A stretch of 18,088 nt of DNA from Porticoccaceae bacterium (GTDB lineage: Bacteria > Pseudomonadota > Gammaproteobacteria > Pseudomonadales > Porticoccaceae). This document shows, piece after piece, positions 1 to 8,500 of the stretch (its first letter is position 1; every line of letters begins with the position of its first letter). Position numbers and translations under genes: made by a program. Location of the stretch: positions 1 through 18,088 of the forward strand of contig JAHRWI010000168.1 of the NCBI GenBank assembly GCA_019090225.1, written 5' to 3'. The notes under the pieces were generated by a model. The model saw only the letters and a program-made list of their open reading frames with translations, was not told the DNA's origin and ran no database searches.

Positions 1-91
1 CTTATTACACTTTGTTAAAACGAAGTGCCTCGCTAATTTCGCCGCTGAGGCCGCTGCTATGTTTTCTGTAAATACTGTAAGTAGGTGTAAA

Positions 92-106
92 GCACACTTT
101 GTGCCA
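92..106 (-). promoter_or_regulatory. Putative sigma-54 promoter reading left
   Basis: On the minus strand this reads TGGCAC-AAAGT-GTGC, against the sigma-54 consensus TGGCAC-N5-TTGC. The invariant GG (-24) and GC (-12) are present with exactly ten bases between them. Transcription would start near position 80 and run off the left edge, so the gene it serves is outside the window. A nitrite or nitrate reductase gene is a reasonable guess from the neighbouring nitrate transporter, but it is not seen. The one deviation is G for T just before the -12 TGC. Confidence 0.5.
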
Positions 107-274
107 ATAGCTTATGTGGATCGCTGTGCCCGCTAATAAGAAAGTCTTTTAGACGGTTATGGGCCGCTAGCGTGCGGCGTGAGTGTTTGCCGGATGCATT
201 TCCAGAGAGTTATGTAATAAATAACTGAGTGGCATAGATTCTATATGTTTAGTTTTGACTGGTCATGGTGCATG

Positions 275-304
275 TGCCTCGCAATTGGGCAACGATTTGG
301 TGCA
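275..304. promoter_or_regulatory. Possible paired NtrC-binding sites (enhancer)
   Basis: Bases 275-291 fit the TGC-N11-GCA dyad of NtrC sites (TGCCTCGCAATTGGGCA). Overlapping them, bases 288-304 end in a perfect right half-site, TGGTGCA, with a poor left half. A further TGCACC half-site lies at 321-326. They sit about 145 bases upstream of the rightward sigma-54 promoter and about 170 bases from the leftward one, the usual range for a sigma-54 enhancer. The first site matches only the outer TGC/GCA positions, so this is a candidate. Confidence 0.4.
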
Positions 305-434
305 TTCAGATATTTAAGGATGCACCGAACTGGGTTTATCTTCGTCAAAACCGGCGGAGAGAATGAATCCACAGGGCGGTGTTCGTGCGTGAATTTGGTG
401 CTTCTGACTAGGTTTTGGCTTTATTGCAATATTT

Positions 435-450
435 TGGCACAGCTATTGCT
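435..450 (+). promoter_or_regulatory. Sigma-54 promoter of the nasA operon
   Basis: TGGCAC-AGCTA-TTGCT matches the sigma-54 consensus TGGCAC-N5-TTGCW at every defined position, with GG and GC ten bases apart. The predicted start is near 461, giving a leader of about 90 bases before the GTG start of the transporter at 552. This implies transcription that needs an activator such as NtrC, as expected for nitrate assimilation under nitrogen limitation. Confidence 0.75.
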
Positions 451-509
451 CATAGCTTTTGAAAAAGGCTTTCCTTGTAAAACTCTTTATAAGCTTGAGC
501 CAGGTGCGC

Positions 510-524
510 GCCGGGATGCCCGGT
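510..524 (+). other. Small hairpin in the nasA 5' leader
   Basis: CCGGG (511-515) pairs with CCCGG (519-523) around a three-base loop, with a possible G-T closing pair outside. It lies between the predicted start of transcription and the ribosome binding site. No run of T follows, so it is not a terminator. It could affect translation or be part of a regulator-binding leader, but the loop is not the A1/G4 hexaloop recognised by ANTAR proteins. Confidence 0.3.
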
Positions 525-551
525 TGAATTAAACAATAGCGAGGAGTCATC

Positions 552-2039
552 GTGTCGGAAAACGTAAAGTCACCGTCTGAAAAATTGAGTTTGTTATCGT
601 TCTCTGGCAAATATCGAATTTTACACACCACCTGGATGGCCTTTTTTATCAGCTTTATGGTGTGGTTCAACCACGCGCCCTTAATGGTTGTTATCCGCGA
701 AGTTTTTACGCTCAGTGATCAAGAAGTCAAAGTTCTTTTGTTGCTCAATGTGGCATTAACCATTCCGGCTCGAATCGTGGTGGGTATGCTGGTGGATAGT
801 TACGGCCCACGACGCCTGTTCTCCGGCATTCTGGTTATTTCTGGTGGCCTGTGTTGCTTCTTTGCTTTAGCCCAGAACTTTCAACAATTGGCAATTGCGC
901 GGTTTTTGCTGGGTTTTGTCGGCGCTGGCTTTGTGGTCGGTATTCGTATGATTGGTGAGTGGTTTCCGGCTAAGCAAGCTGGCGCGGCTCAAGGTATTTA
1001 TGGCGGCTGGGGTAATTTTGGCTCGGCGGCTTCGGCCATGGCTTTACCGGCGCTGGCACTTTGGTTCGGTGGAGAAAATGGTTGGCGCTATGCTTTACTG
1101 TGTACTGCGGCTATTTCAGTGGCTTACGGCATATTTTATTTTTTTGCAGTGAGTGATAGTCCGAAAGGCTCAACGTATTTTAAATCCAAAAAGATGGGCG
1201 CTATGGAGGTCACCAGCAAGGGCGATCTGATTCTTTATTTGGTGATGAGTGTGCCTATTTATGGCGCGTTGAGTTTGTTGGTATGGAAGTTGTCACCGGC
1301 TGGTGTTGGCTGGTTCAGCGCAACCGCCTGCTATTTGTTGTACACAGCCATAGCAGCTGTGTACCTGATTCAGGCTTATAAAATTGTTCAGGTAAATAAG
1401 GAGATTTTCGACAAAGAAGTCCCGGAGATTTTTCGTTACCAATTTAAACAGGTAGCCATTCTTGATCTGGCTTATTTAGTCACCTTTGGTTCAGAGTTAG
1501 CGCTGGTATCGATGTTACCCCTGTTCTATGTAGATACCTTTGGTCTATCGGCTGTCAGTGCCGGACTACTGGCAGGGGCTTATCCGGTGATGAATTTGAT
1601 TGCCCGCCCCGGTGGCGGTGTGATGAGCGATAAAGTCGGCCGCCGGCGCACGCTAGTGATTCTATTCTCAGGGATTGTCTGCAGCTTTTTTGTACTCGGT
1701 CAGGTGACTTCTGATTGGGCCGTTCCGGTGGTCGTGGTGATCACGTTGGTCTGTGGGCTGTTTGCCAAAGGTGGTTCCGGTGCAGTCTTCGCCATGGTGC
1801 CCTTGATCAGTCGACGCATGACCGGGCAGGTTGCGGGGATGGCAGGCGCCTACGGCAATGTCGGCGGCCTGGTGTTTTTAACTGTGCTGTCCTTTGTTGC
1901 ACCTCAGGTGTTTTTTCTGGTCATTGGCGGCGTTGCTGCCGTGGTGTTGGCGTGTATTCTTTTCTGGTTAGAAGAGCCGAAAGGCCAGACTGCAGAGATT
2001 CTCGAAGACGGCACGGTGCAAATGATCGATGTTGCCTGA
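552..2039 (+). CDS. nasA: Nitrate/nitrite transporter, NasA/NarK family (MFS)
   Basis: A major facilitator permease of 495 residues with about 12 membrane segments, importing nitrate or nitrite across the inner membrane. Nitrate signature 1 is visible as GGWGNFGSA (151-159) and signature 2 as GAYGNVGG (432-439), preceded by a KGGSG stretch near 406-410. The two arginines that bind the anion in NarK proteins correspond to R74 (in IPAR) and R352 (in IARPGGG). The GTG start at 552 follows GAGGAG at 541-546 with proper spacing. The assimilatory role is inferred from the sigma-54 promoter upstream, the kinase gene 84 bases downstream and the NrtABC operon in the same window. A nitrite exporter or exchanger of the same family cannot be excluded, but the context favours uptake for assimilation. 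Confidence 0.9.
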   Translation: MSENVKSPSEKLSLLSFSGKYRILHTTWMAFFISFMVWFNHAPLMVVIREVFTLSDQEVKVLLLLNVALTIPARIVVGMLVDSYGPRRLFSGILVISGGLCCFFALAQNFQQLAIARFLLGFVGAGFVVGIRMIGEWFPAKQAGAAQGIYGGWGNFGSAASAMALPALALWFGGENGWRYALLCTAAISVAYGIFYFFAVSDSPKGSTYFKSKKMGAMEVTSKGDLILYLVMSVPIYGALSLLVWKLSPAGVGWFSATACYLLYTAIAAVYLIQAYKIVQVNKEIFDKEVPEIFRYQFKQVAILDLAYLVTFGSELALVSMLPLFYVDTFGLSAVSAGLLAGAYPVMNLIARPGGGVMSDKVGRRRTLVILFSGIVCSFFVLGQVTSDWAVPVVVVITLVCGLFAKGGSGAVFAMVPLISRRMTGQVAGMAGAYGNVGGLVFLTVLSFVAPQVFFLVIGGVAAVVLACILFWLEEPKGQTAEILEDGTVQMIDVA

Positions 2040-2123
2040 AGCCGCTGAACCAATCAGTGCTGAAACAATAGGGCTTGCTCATCGGAATGGCTCTTTGCAG
2101 AGAGAAGACAGTAAACTGGGGCC

Positions 2124-3833
2124 ATGGAAATGAGCGAACTAATCAGCGTTGGTCAGTATTCAGACCGTGGTGCCAAAGCTGAGAACCAGGATAGCTATGG
2201 CGTCCTGGTTCCCGATTCCCCGGCTATCGATTACAAAGGCATTGTCGCGGTTATTGCCGACGGCGTAAGCAGTTGTGACGAAGGCAAAGTCGCCAGCGAG
2301 ACCTGCGTCAACAGCCTGATGCATGACTACTACTGCACGCCGGATTCCTGGACGGTTAAAACCTCTATCGAAAAAGTATTGCTCGCCACTAATCGCTGGC
2401 TATACAGCCATGGGCAGCAAGATCCCCATGGTCAGAAAGGTATGGCCACAACCCTTAGCGCCATGGTGATTAAATCTTCCACGGCCCATCTGTTTCATAT
2501 TGGTGACACTCGGATCTATCAATTATCTAACAATGATCTAGAGTTGCTGACCCAGGATCACTGCATTTGGGCATCAGAGGATAAAAACTATTTAACTCGT
2601 GCGGTTGGCATCGATCTGCGTATGGACATCGACTATAAAAAAATACCGGTGCAGGTGGGCGATATATTTGTTTTGACCACCGACGGGGTACATGAGTATT
2701 TGCCGACCACACAAATCAAAGATTTCATCGCCAATTATCCCGACAATCTGGATAGGGCAGCTAAAGAGATAGCCACCGTCGCCCTCAAGAATGGTAGTCC
2801 CGACAATGTTACCTGCCAGATAATTCGTATTGAGCAGATACCCGGTGTGAGCGAGGAAGGTCTCTACAAAAAGCTCACCGAATTGCCGTTCCCCCCTGAA
2901 TTGTCAGCAGGCATGAAACTCGACGGTTATAAAATAGTAAGGGAATTGCATTCCAGTACCCGTACCCAGGTTTATCTGGCCCTGGATGAAGACAGCGGCA
3001 AGCAGGTGGTATTGAAAACTCCTTCGGTCAATTATGAAGACGACCCGGTATTTCTCGATATGTTTATGCACGAAGAATGGGTCGGCAGTCGCTTAGACAA
3101 CAACCACGTATTGCGTGTTGTCGAGCAGAATCGGCCTCGACATTTTTTGTATTACGTATCTGAATACATCGACGGCCAGACCCTGCGGGGCTGGATGAAT
3201 GATAATCCGGAGTCTGATCTAAACGCGGTCAGAGAAATCGTTGGACAAATTTCCCGTGGAATAATGGCCTTCCACAACAAGGAAATGATCCATCAGGATT
3301 TGAAACCTGAAAATATTATGATCGACAGCGAGGGCACGGTTAAGATCATCGATTTTGGTTCGACCAAGATTGCTGGTATAGAAGAAATAACCACGCCCCT
3401 GGATCGCCTGACTTTACTCGGTACAAAAAATTATACCGCCCCAGAATACCTACAGGGTTACCCTTGCTCCACACGCTCGGATATATTTTCGGTGGGTGTT
3501 ATTGTCTACGAAATGCTTACAGGGGAATTACCTTATGGTGATAAATATGACGAAGGTTCGATTCAGAGGGTCAACTATATCCCGGCTCGCCAGCGCTTAG
3601 CCGAACTTCCAGTCTGGATTGATGGCGCGCTGGAAAAAGCTGTCCATAAAAAGGCCGAAAGACGCTACGGTGAGCTATCAGAATTTATTCACGATCTCGC
3701 CAATCCCAACGAAGCATTTCTCGGGGTGGGCAGTGAGCCATTGTTGGTTCGTGATCCACTGGCATTTTGGCGGGGCTTAACCATGATCAGTCTTATTATC
3801 AACGGTCTCTTGCTGATCAAACTATTCTGGTGA
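2124..3833 (+). CDS. PP2C phosphatase-Ser/Thr kinase fusion, membrane anchored
   Basis: A bifunctional protein of 569 residues. Residues 8-236 form a PP2C-type phosphatase with the metal-binding motifs ENQD (20-23), ADG (45-47), GDTR (127-130), TTDG (185-188) and SPDN (225-228). Residues 265-525 form a Hanks-type kinase with the ATP lysine K298 (VVLK), a catalytic loop HQDLKPEN (390-397), DFG at 410-412 and APE at 439-441. The glycine-rich loop is poor, and the usual HRD is HQD, so it is a non-RD kinase that may not need activation-loop phosphorylation. A hydrophobic segment at about 548-567 anchors the C-terminus in the membrane. The gene follows nasA on the same strand, the order recalled for Pseudomonas aeruginosa PA1783-PA1782, so control of nitrate uptake or reduction is likely; the substrate is unknown. 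A second ATG at 2130 is better spaced from GGGG (2118-2121). Confidence 0.87.
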   Translation: MEMSELISVGQYSDRGAKAENQDSYGVLVPDSPAIDYKGIVAVIADGVSSCDEGKVASETCVNSLMHDYYCTPDSWTVKTSIEKVLLATNRWLYSHGQQDPHGQKGMATTLSAMVIKSSTAHLFHIGDTRIYQLSNNDLELLTQDHCIWASEDKNYLTRAVGIDLRMDIDYKKIPVQVGDIFVLTTDGVHEYLPTTQIKDFIANYPDNLDRAAKEIATVALKNGSPDNVTCQIIRIEQIPGVSEEGLYKKLTELPFPPELSAGMKLDGYKIVRELHSSTRTQVYLALDEDSGKQVVLKTPSVNYEDDPVFLDMFMHEEWVGSRLDNNHVLRVVEQNRPRHFLYYVSEYIDGQTLRGWMNDNPESDLNAVREIVGQISRGIMAFHNKEMIHQDLKPENIMIDSEGTVKIIDFGSTKIAGIEEITTPLDRLTLLGTKNYTAPEYLQGYPCSTRSDIFSVGVIVYEMLTGELPYGDKYDEGSIQRVNYIPARQRLAELPVWIDGALEKAVHKKAERRYGELSEFIHDLANPNEAFLGVGSEPLLVRDPLAFWRGLTMISLIINGLLLIKLFW

Positions 3834-3874
3834 GTTGGCAGGAGGTCCGGATCAGGCCGAGCTCGAAAGTCGAT

Positions 3875-4516
3875 TTACCTGTATTCTTCCCTCAGGGCAT
3901 TTAGATGCGCCTGATGAGCCGGGTCAAGATAAGGTAGCAATAGCGAGAGTGCCTGATAAACACCCTGACTCAAATCATCGCCAGTGAGGCCTGTTTCGGA
4001 TGTAGCGCTAAAGTGTTGTTTGAAACTGATCCATTGCGTGCATATCAATAGCATCGTTAAGCCGAGATCTCTCAATAAAGTTTCTGAGCTGACAGCTAAA
4101 GTCCCGCGCAGGGAAAGCTGCTTGAGCAGGTGGAGCAAGGTATCGTTCAGCTTCTCCAGAACACGCCGATATTTTGGCCCCAACGACGGGCATTTTGAGA
4201 TAATGTAATCGGTATCCTGATAGATGAACCTGTACTGTAAAGCTAACTCAAAACCTAGATGCAGAAAGAACCAGATATCCTCTATGGTCTGCTGTTCTGA
4301 GGATGTTTGCTTGAGCAGAGGGCGCAGCTCTTCTTCATATTGGGCAAACAGCTGTTCTATCAATTGATCCTTGTTTTTATAGTGGTAATAGAGGTTGCCA
4401 GGGCTGATACCCAGTTCGAGAGCGACGTGATTGGTCGATACAGTTGGCGTGCCGAGTGTGTTAAATAACATCAGGGTGGCGTCTAGAATTCGCTGTTTAG
4501 TGCTGGGTTTACTCAA
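3875..4516 (-). CDS. phaD: TetR-family regulator, PhaD-like
   Basis: A 213-residue TetR-type repressor or activator. The N-terminal helix-turn-helix (about 7-55) ends in the recognition helix GISPGNLYYHYKNK, and the following text (EEELRPLL, then a hydrophobic ligand domain containing FFLHLGFELALQYRFIYQD) resembles PhaD of Pseudomonas, which controls phasin genes in response to a metabolite of the PHA pathway. The phasin gene starts divergently about 220 bases away, which supports this assignment. The only suitable start is TTG at 4516; no strong Shine-Dalgarno sequence precedes it and no in-frame ATG lies close by, so the start is uncertain. The gene converges on the kinase gene with only 41 bases between the stops and no obvious terminator. 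Confidence 0.75.
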   Translation of the reverse strand: MSKPSTKQRILDATLMLFNTLGTPTVSTNHVALELGISPGNLYYHYKNKDQLIEQLFAQYEEELRPLLKQTSSEQQTIEDIWFFLHLGFELALQYRFIYQDTDYIISKCPSLGPKYRRVLEKLNDTLLHLLKQLSLRGTLAVSSETLLRDLGLTMLLICTQWISFKQHFSATSETGLTGDDLSQGVYQALSLLLPYLDPAHQAHLNALREEYR

Positions 4517-4605
4517 ATGTGACGGCCTGGTAATGGGTTGTCTCGAAACGTTTGCCTGGTGAAAAACTCCCTTTGTTTGAAAGTTTTCTGTGTTTAGTCG
4601 AATGT

Positions 4606-4697
4606 TAGTTATTTTACTCTAAATAAACTAAGTATCTTGCTTACCATACTGCAAAGTCATTGAGTTTTGCAGAGAAAAGCTATGCAAATTGCTGCAT
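4606..4697. promoter_or_regulatory. Cluster of inverted repeats between phaD and phasin gene
   Basis: Three dyads lie in the divergent intergenic region. TAGTTATTT (4606-4614) faces AAATAAACTA (4621-4630) with one base missing from the left arm. CTGCAAA (4649-4655) faces TTTGCAG (4666-4672). ATGCA (4682-4686) faces TGCAT (4693-4697). Any of them could be an operator for the TetR-type protein encoded beside them; the second has the most even arms. Short dyads are common in AT-rich DNA, so confidence is low. Confidence 0.35.
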
Positions 4698-4733
4698 GGT
4701 TTTATCAACAGACAAATTCGAAGCGAGGCTATC

Positions 4734-5303
4734 ATGGCTACTGCAAAAGCGTTAAAAAATGAGAAAGTGCGGAAGATTCTGGATAAGAACGATGAACTGG
4801 TTAATAAAACCGTTGATAAAAGCCAGGAGCTAACGGAAAAAGCTCTGGAGCGAAATCGAGATATATGGTTGGCCGGTCTGGGTGCTTTTTCTAAAGCGCG
4901 CGAAGAAAGTGGTGAGCTATTTAACAAGCTGGTTGAGTCTGGCGAGAAATTTGAAGATCGTTATAAAAGTTTTGTCGACGAAAGTAGTGACTCCGCCCTG
5001 AAAACAGTGACCACCTTACTTGACAAAATTCCCAACCCATCAGAAAAAATTGAAGACGTGTTTGATTCCCGGGTTGCCAAAACTCTCAAGCGCCTCGGTG
5101 TGGTACCTACTGTCAATGCCTTGCAGACACTTTCACAACAGGTTGAAAATTTAACTGAGCTGATTGAAGAGTACGTCGATACAACGCCAGAGAAAAAGCC
5201 TGTCGTGAAGAAGAAGGTTGTCAAGCGTAAGCCTGCAACAAAAAAAGTGGCTGCCAAGAAAACAACGGCTAAAAAAACAAGGGCTAAAAAGGTTGCGGCA
5301 TAA
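4734..5303 (+). CDS. phaF: PHA granule-associated phasin with histone-like tail, PhaF type
   Basis: A protein of 189 residues that coats polyhydroxyalkanoate granules. Residues 1-150 are a charged, helical, coiled-coil-prone phasin domain; IWLAGLGAFSKA (44-55) and RLGVVPT followed by LSQQVENL (120-140) are typical of the PhaF/PhaI family. From about 153 the chain is almost only Lys, Ala, Thr and Val in KKxxAKK units, like the histone H1-like tail by which PhaF binds DNA and distributes granules at division. The ATG at 4734 was chosen over an upstream TTG at 4689 because GCGAGG stands just before it and the family begins at this point. It is divergent from the PhaD-like regulator and converges on the PhaC-like fusion, with a strong terminator between them. 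The tail is short compared with Pseudomonas PhaF. Confidence 0.88.
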   Translation: MATAKALKNEKVRKILDKNDELVNKTVDKSQELTEKALERNRDIWLAGLGAFSKAREESGELFNKLVESGEKFEDRYKSFVDESSDSALKTVTTLLDKIPNPSEKIEDVFDSRVAKTLKRLGVVPTVNALQTLSQQVENLTELIEEYVDTTPEKKPVVKKKVVKRKPATKKVAAKKTTAKKTRAKKVAA

Positions 5304-5355
5304 GGTCTGGACTACTACAGATTAGGCAAGCAAGAATAGTCGTTTAGTTATATTG

Positions 5356-5389
5356 CCCCGTTTTTACTTGCTGTAAGCAATGCACGGGG
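5356..5389. other. Additional stem-loop 3' of the phasin gene
   Basis: CCCCGT (5356-5361) pairs with ACGGGG (5384-5389), with a possible inner TTGC/GCAA stem. It precedes the strong terminator and is not itself followed by a T run on the plus strand. It may protect the 3' end of the phasin message. Confidence 0.35.
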
Positions 5390-5408
5390 GAAATTCTTGC
5401 TGCACAAA

Positions 5409-5447
5409 ATTAAAAAGGATCATATGACAAATATGATCCTTTTTAAT
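5409..5447. terminator. Bidirectional intrinsic terminator
   Basis: A perfect 17-base-pair stem (5409-5425 with 5431-5447) closes a five-base loop, GACAA. The arms begin with ATTAAAAA and end with TTTTTAAT, so either strand produces a hairpin ending in a U run. It lies between the convergent phasin and PhaC-like genes and should stop transcription from both. Confidence 0.92.
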
Positions 5448-5520
5448 GCCTACGGCATGGCTTTTATTTCAGAGCTAATGCGTATCTATTCATACCTCTA
5501 ATTCTATCCAGGGTAAAGTA

Positions 5521-8500
5521 TCAGCTAGCATCGCTCAAATTAACGAGATTAGTTGGGGTTTCGGTGACCAAAGGCTCGATCGGCAGATTAGTTAGGATAG
5601 CCGATTCTTCCCGTGTGGGTGGTACAGGCGATTCGCCAGGTGCGTCCAGGTTTGTTGATTCTGATATTGCAACAACCTTTTCGCGGACCGCTGGTTTATC
5701 CTGAATGCTGGCAGGGCCTTTAACTTTTTTTACGCGAAGAGGCGTTCTCTTATCGTTGCCATTGACGCCATTATTGCCCGTCGGTTTCCTTGCTACCTTA
5801 AGTTTTCTTTTCGGTGCCGCCTTTTTACTGGGGACCGTTTTGCTTTTGCTTGATGGCCTGGCGGTACTAGTAGCTACTTTTTTGGCAGCTTTAACCGGCG
5901 CTGTTTTACCGATCAGATTTTTCGCCAGTTTTTTGTAAGAAGTCTGATTAAGTGGCTCGTATTTGCCGGTTTTTTCATTTAACCAGTATGACTGACCCTT
6001 TTGTAGAGCTGATTTTGGCATGTCCTGGTTACGAAGTGTCTGCTTTTGCACCTGTTCGCCTAAAGTCATTGGCAGCTCCCTCATTATCCTGATTACTACC
6101 GGACGGCTCTTTTTATCGAGTTGCTGGGTTACCAGTTTTGCCAGTTCTCCAGGGCTAAATTTGGATTTCTTCCTCAATAGCACCGCCACTGCCGGTACTT
6201 CGAAGTCATAGCCTTCAATGGCAAGACCATAAGCGGCAGCGGCACTGACGCTGTCCAGTTGCCAAACGACATTCTCGATGGGTAGGGTCGGTAGTCTTTC
6301 TTCTTTAGCGCGGATCAGGTTGCCGACCTTGTCAACAAAACGGTACTCATCATCATCGACGACAAATAGATCTCCGGTCACCTGCCAGCAATCGCCCTTT
6401 TCAAAGGCGCTAAAAATAGTTCGGTTATCCTGATAGCCGATTCCCGTGTCGGCCTGGCATAGCATCATACCCACAGTGCCAGCGGGAGCGGGGCATAGAT
6501 AGCCTGCGGCATCGTAAAAGGCCTGATCTTTTTCATAGTCCCAATGCACCAGCGTCACATCGCTGCTCCCGGGAATGGGTTGAACCACCGGCCCCACTTT
6601 TTTGCAGGTGACATTGGCGAGATAAGCGTTGCTGTCGGTTGAAGCATATATCTCCATTACCCGAGTTGATTTAAATCGTTCTAGAACACGTTGGCTTAAA
6701 GGCTCAGGCATACCGAGGCCGACGAAGATGCGCAGCGGATTACCTTTTTCCAGTTTGTGTACGGGGGCGTCAACCAGTTCGCGCAGCATACAGCCGGAAT
6801 AGCAGACAATTTGTGCGCCATAGCTGCGTATTTCTTTCCAGAAGGTATCAGCGTCGAACTCCCGGGCTACTGCTGCCCGTGCGCCGGCCACTAAAGACGC
6901 ACTGACTGAGACCAGTAAACCGGAGGGGTCGTGCAGGGGTGTCCAGCAGTACACGGTGTCTGATGACATCATGGCTGCTGAAGATGCGGTGCCCAGTGCC
7001 GACAATGCCCAACGGTGGTTAGATATGCGGTTGCAATGGGTATCGACATCGTGGCCAGCAAAGAGAATGTAAGCAAGGTCATCGGCTTTGCCTGGTGAAG
7101 GTCTATACCAATCCGGCAGCGGTATGCGTGCGGGATCAATTTCCTCCATATCGATCACGTTTGCTGGTAGGTCTCGTTGTGAGCGACCAAAGCCACCGAG
7201 GACATATACCTGGACTGGATAACCCTCTACCGCAGCGGGGGCATTTTCCGGGTCGGCAATCAGGTGCTGAACGCTGCCTAACTTGAGTTCTATATTCAGT
7301 TGACGGCTGGTGCGCTCGTTACGCAGCAATACGGCAATAGCACCAAGGCGGTTAACAGCCATGATAGTGGCCAGCGAGGTGGGCCGGGCGTGCATAAGAA
7401 TACCAACATGGTCACCGGTACGAATGCCCAGAGAGATTAAACCGCGGACAATATTGTCGACTCTTTTGCTGGCATCACTATACGAGTGGGCGCGACCATC
7501 GTAAAGGAAGTAGGTGTCTGTTGGTGCTTTTTGGGCTTGCTCGCTTAGCGCCAGTGCGAAGCCGACTTCGCTTTCACTATTCAGATTCTCCAGGCGATTT
7601 AGGGTAGAAATATGAGAGCTAAAATTTTTGGTAATGGCCTGGAGCGAGTCGGTGGTAATCCCTAATACATCGGCAGTGGTTTCAACAAAACCTTTACCCA
7701 TTCCAAAGGCACTCTTGAGCATGGCAATTGGCAAGGCGTCATTGCGGCTGTCAGCGATCTTGCCGACTTCAACATTTTCTCCTAATAGACTAATAGTTTC
7801 CGGTTTTTTGCCTTTGCCTTCCCGCCAGCTTACCCACTGAGAAACCGTTGGCCAGGTGTTCTTCAGGGCACGGGAACCGACCACAATCGCCATATGACCA
7901 CCAATAACTGGTAGTTCATAGAGCTCGGCATTTGGCACGGCATCGGCGATGCCACGCACCGCAGCTGCGCGGGCGATTTCGTCATGACTGCCGATAACGG
8001 CCAGGATCGGACAGGTTATCTCTGCCAGCGAAATGGCCCGGCCTTCGATGACACAACCGCCAGCAACCAGTCGGTTGCCGACCAGCATCTGGCGCAAAAA
8101 CTGGTGTAAAGCCGGGCCAGGCCAGGCGACAAAGCCTTCGCCACCGAGAAAGCTTCTGCCCTCTTCAGTTTGTAGCAGGGCATCGCGATCGTGTAAGGAA
8201 CCCATAAAGTCAAACCAACGTTTGACCTCCTTGGTAGGGCTCATCAGTTTAAACAGATTTTTTGTGACGTTTGCAGGGATTACAGAGGGAGTGAGGCTTT
8301 TTGGAAAGACATTGCCAATCGCTTCAAAAATTTTGGTGGTCACCTCATCGGGCACACCGGGTAGAAAGTTTTTGTAAATATTAACTGGGGCACCGAAGGT
8401 GACTATTGATGCGACGTTCTCTGAGTTGCGATAGGCCGTAGCGAGGTAACCAAATATACCGCCCTGACAGTATCCTGCCAGGTGCACAGGTACGCGCGTT

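Larger units (their letters stand above)
1..551. other. Regulatory region without a gene upstream of nasA
   Basis: No convincing coding sequence was found on either strand. Short open frames here (for example 245-532) overlap the promoter and resemble no known protein. The region holds two outward-facing sigma-54-type promoters, NtrC-like sites between them and the nasA leader. In the leftward leader, minus strand, two possible stem-loops follow one another: GCCTC/GAGGC (arms 47-51 and 27-31) and CACTT/AAGTG (arms 23-27 and 8-12). Neither is followed by a T tract. Confidence 0.5.

Noticed and set aside
245..532. Open frame of 95 codons upstream of nasA
   Set aside because: It covers the sigma-54 promoter and the NtrC-like sites, has no good ribosome binding site and resembles no known protein.
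4689..4733. Upstream TTG start adding 15 residues to the phasin
   Set aside because: The ATG at 4734 has a better ribosome binding site and matches where the phasin family begins; the added residues are not phasin-like.
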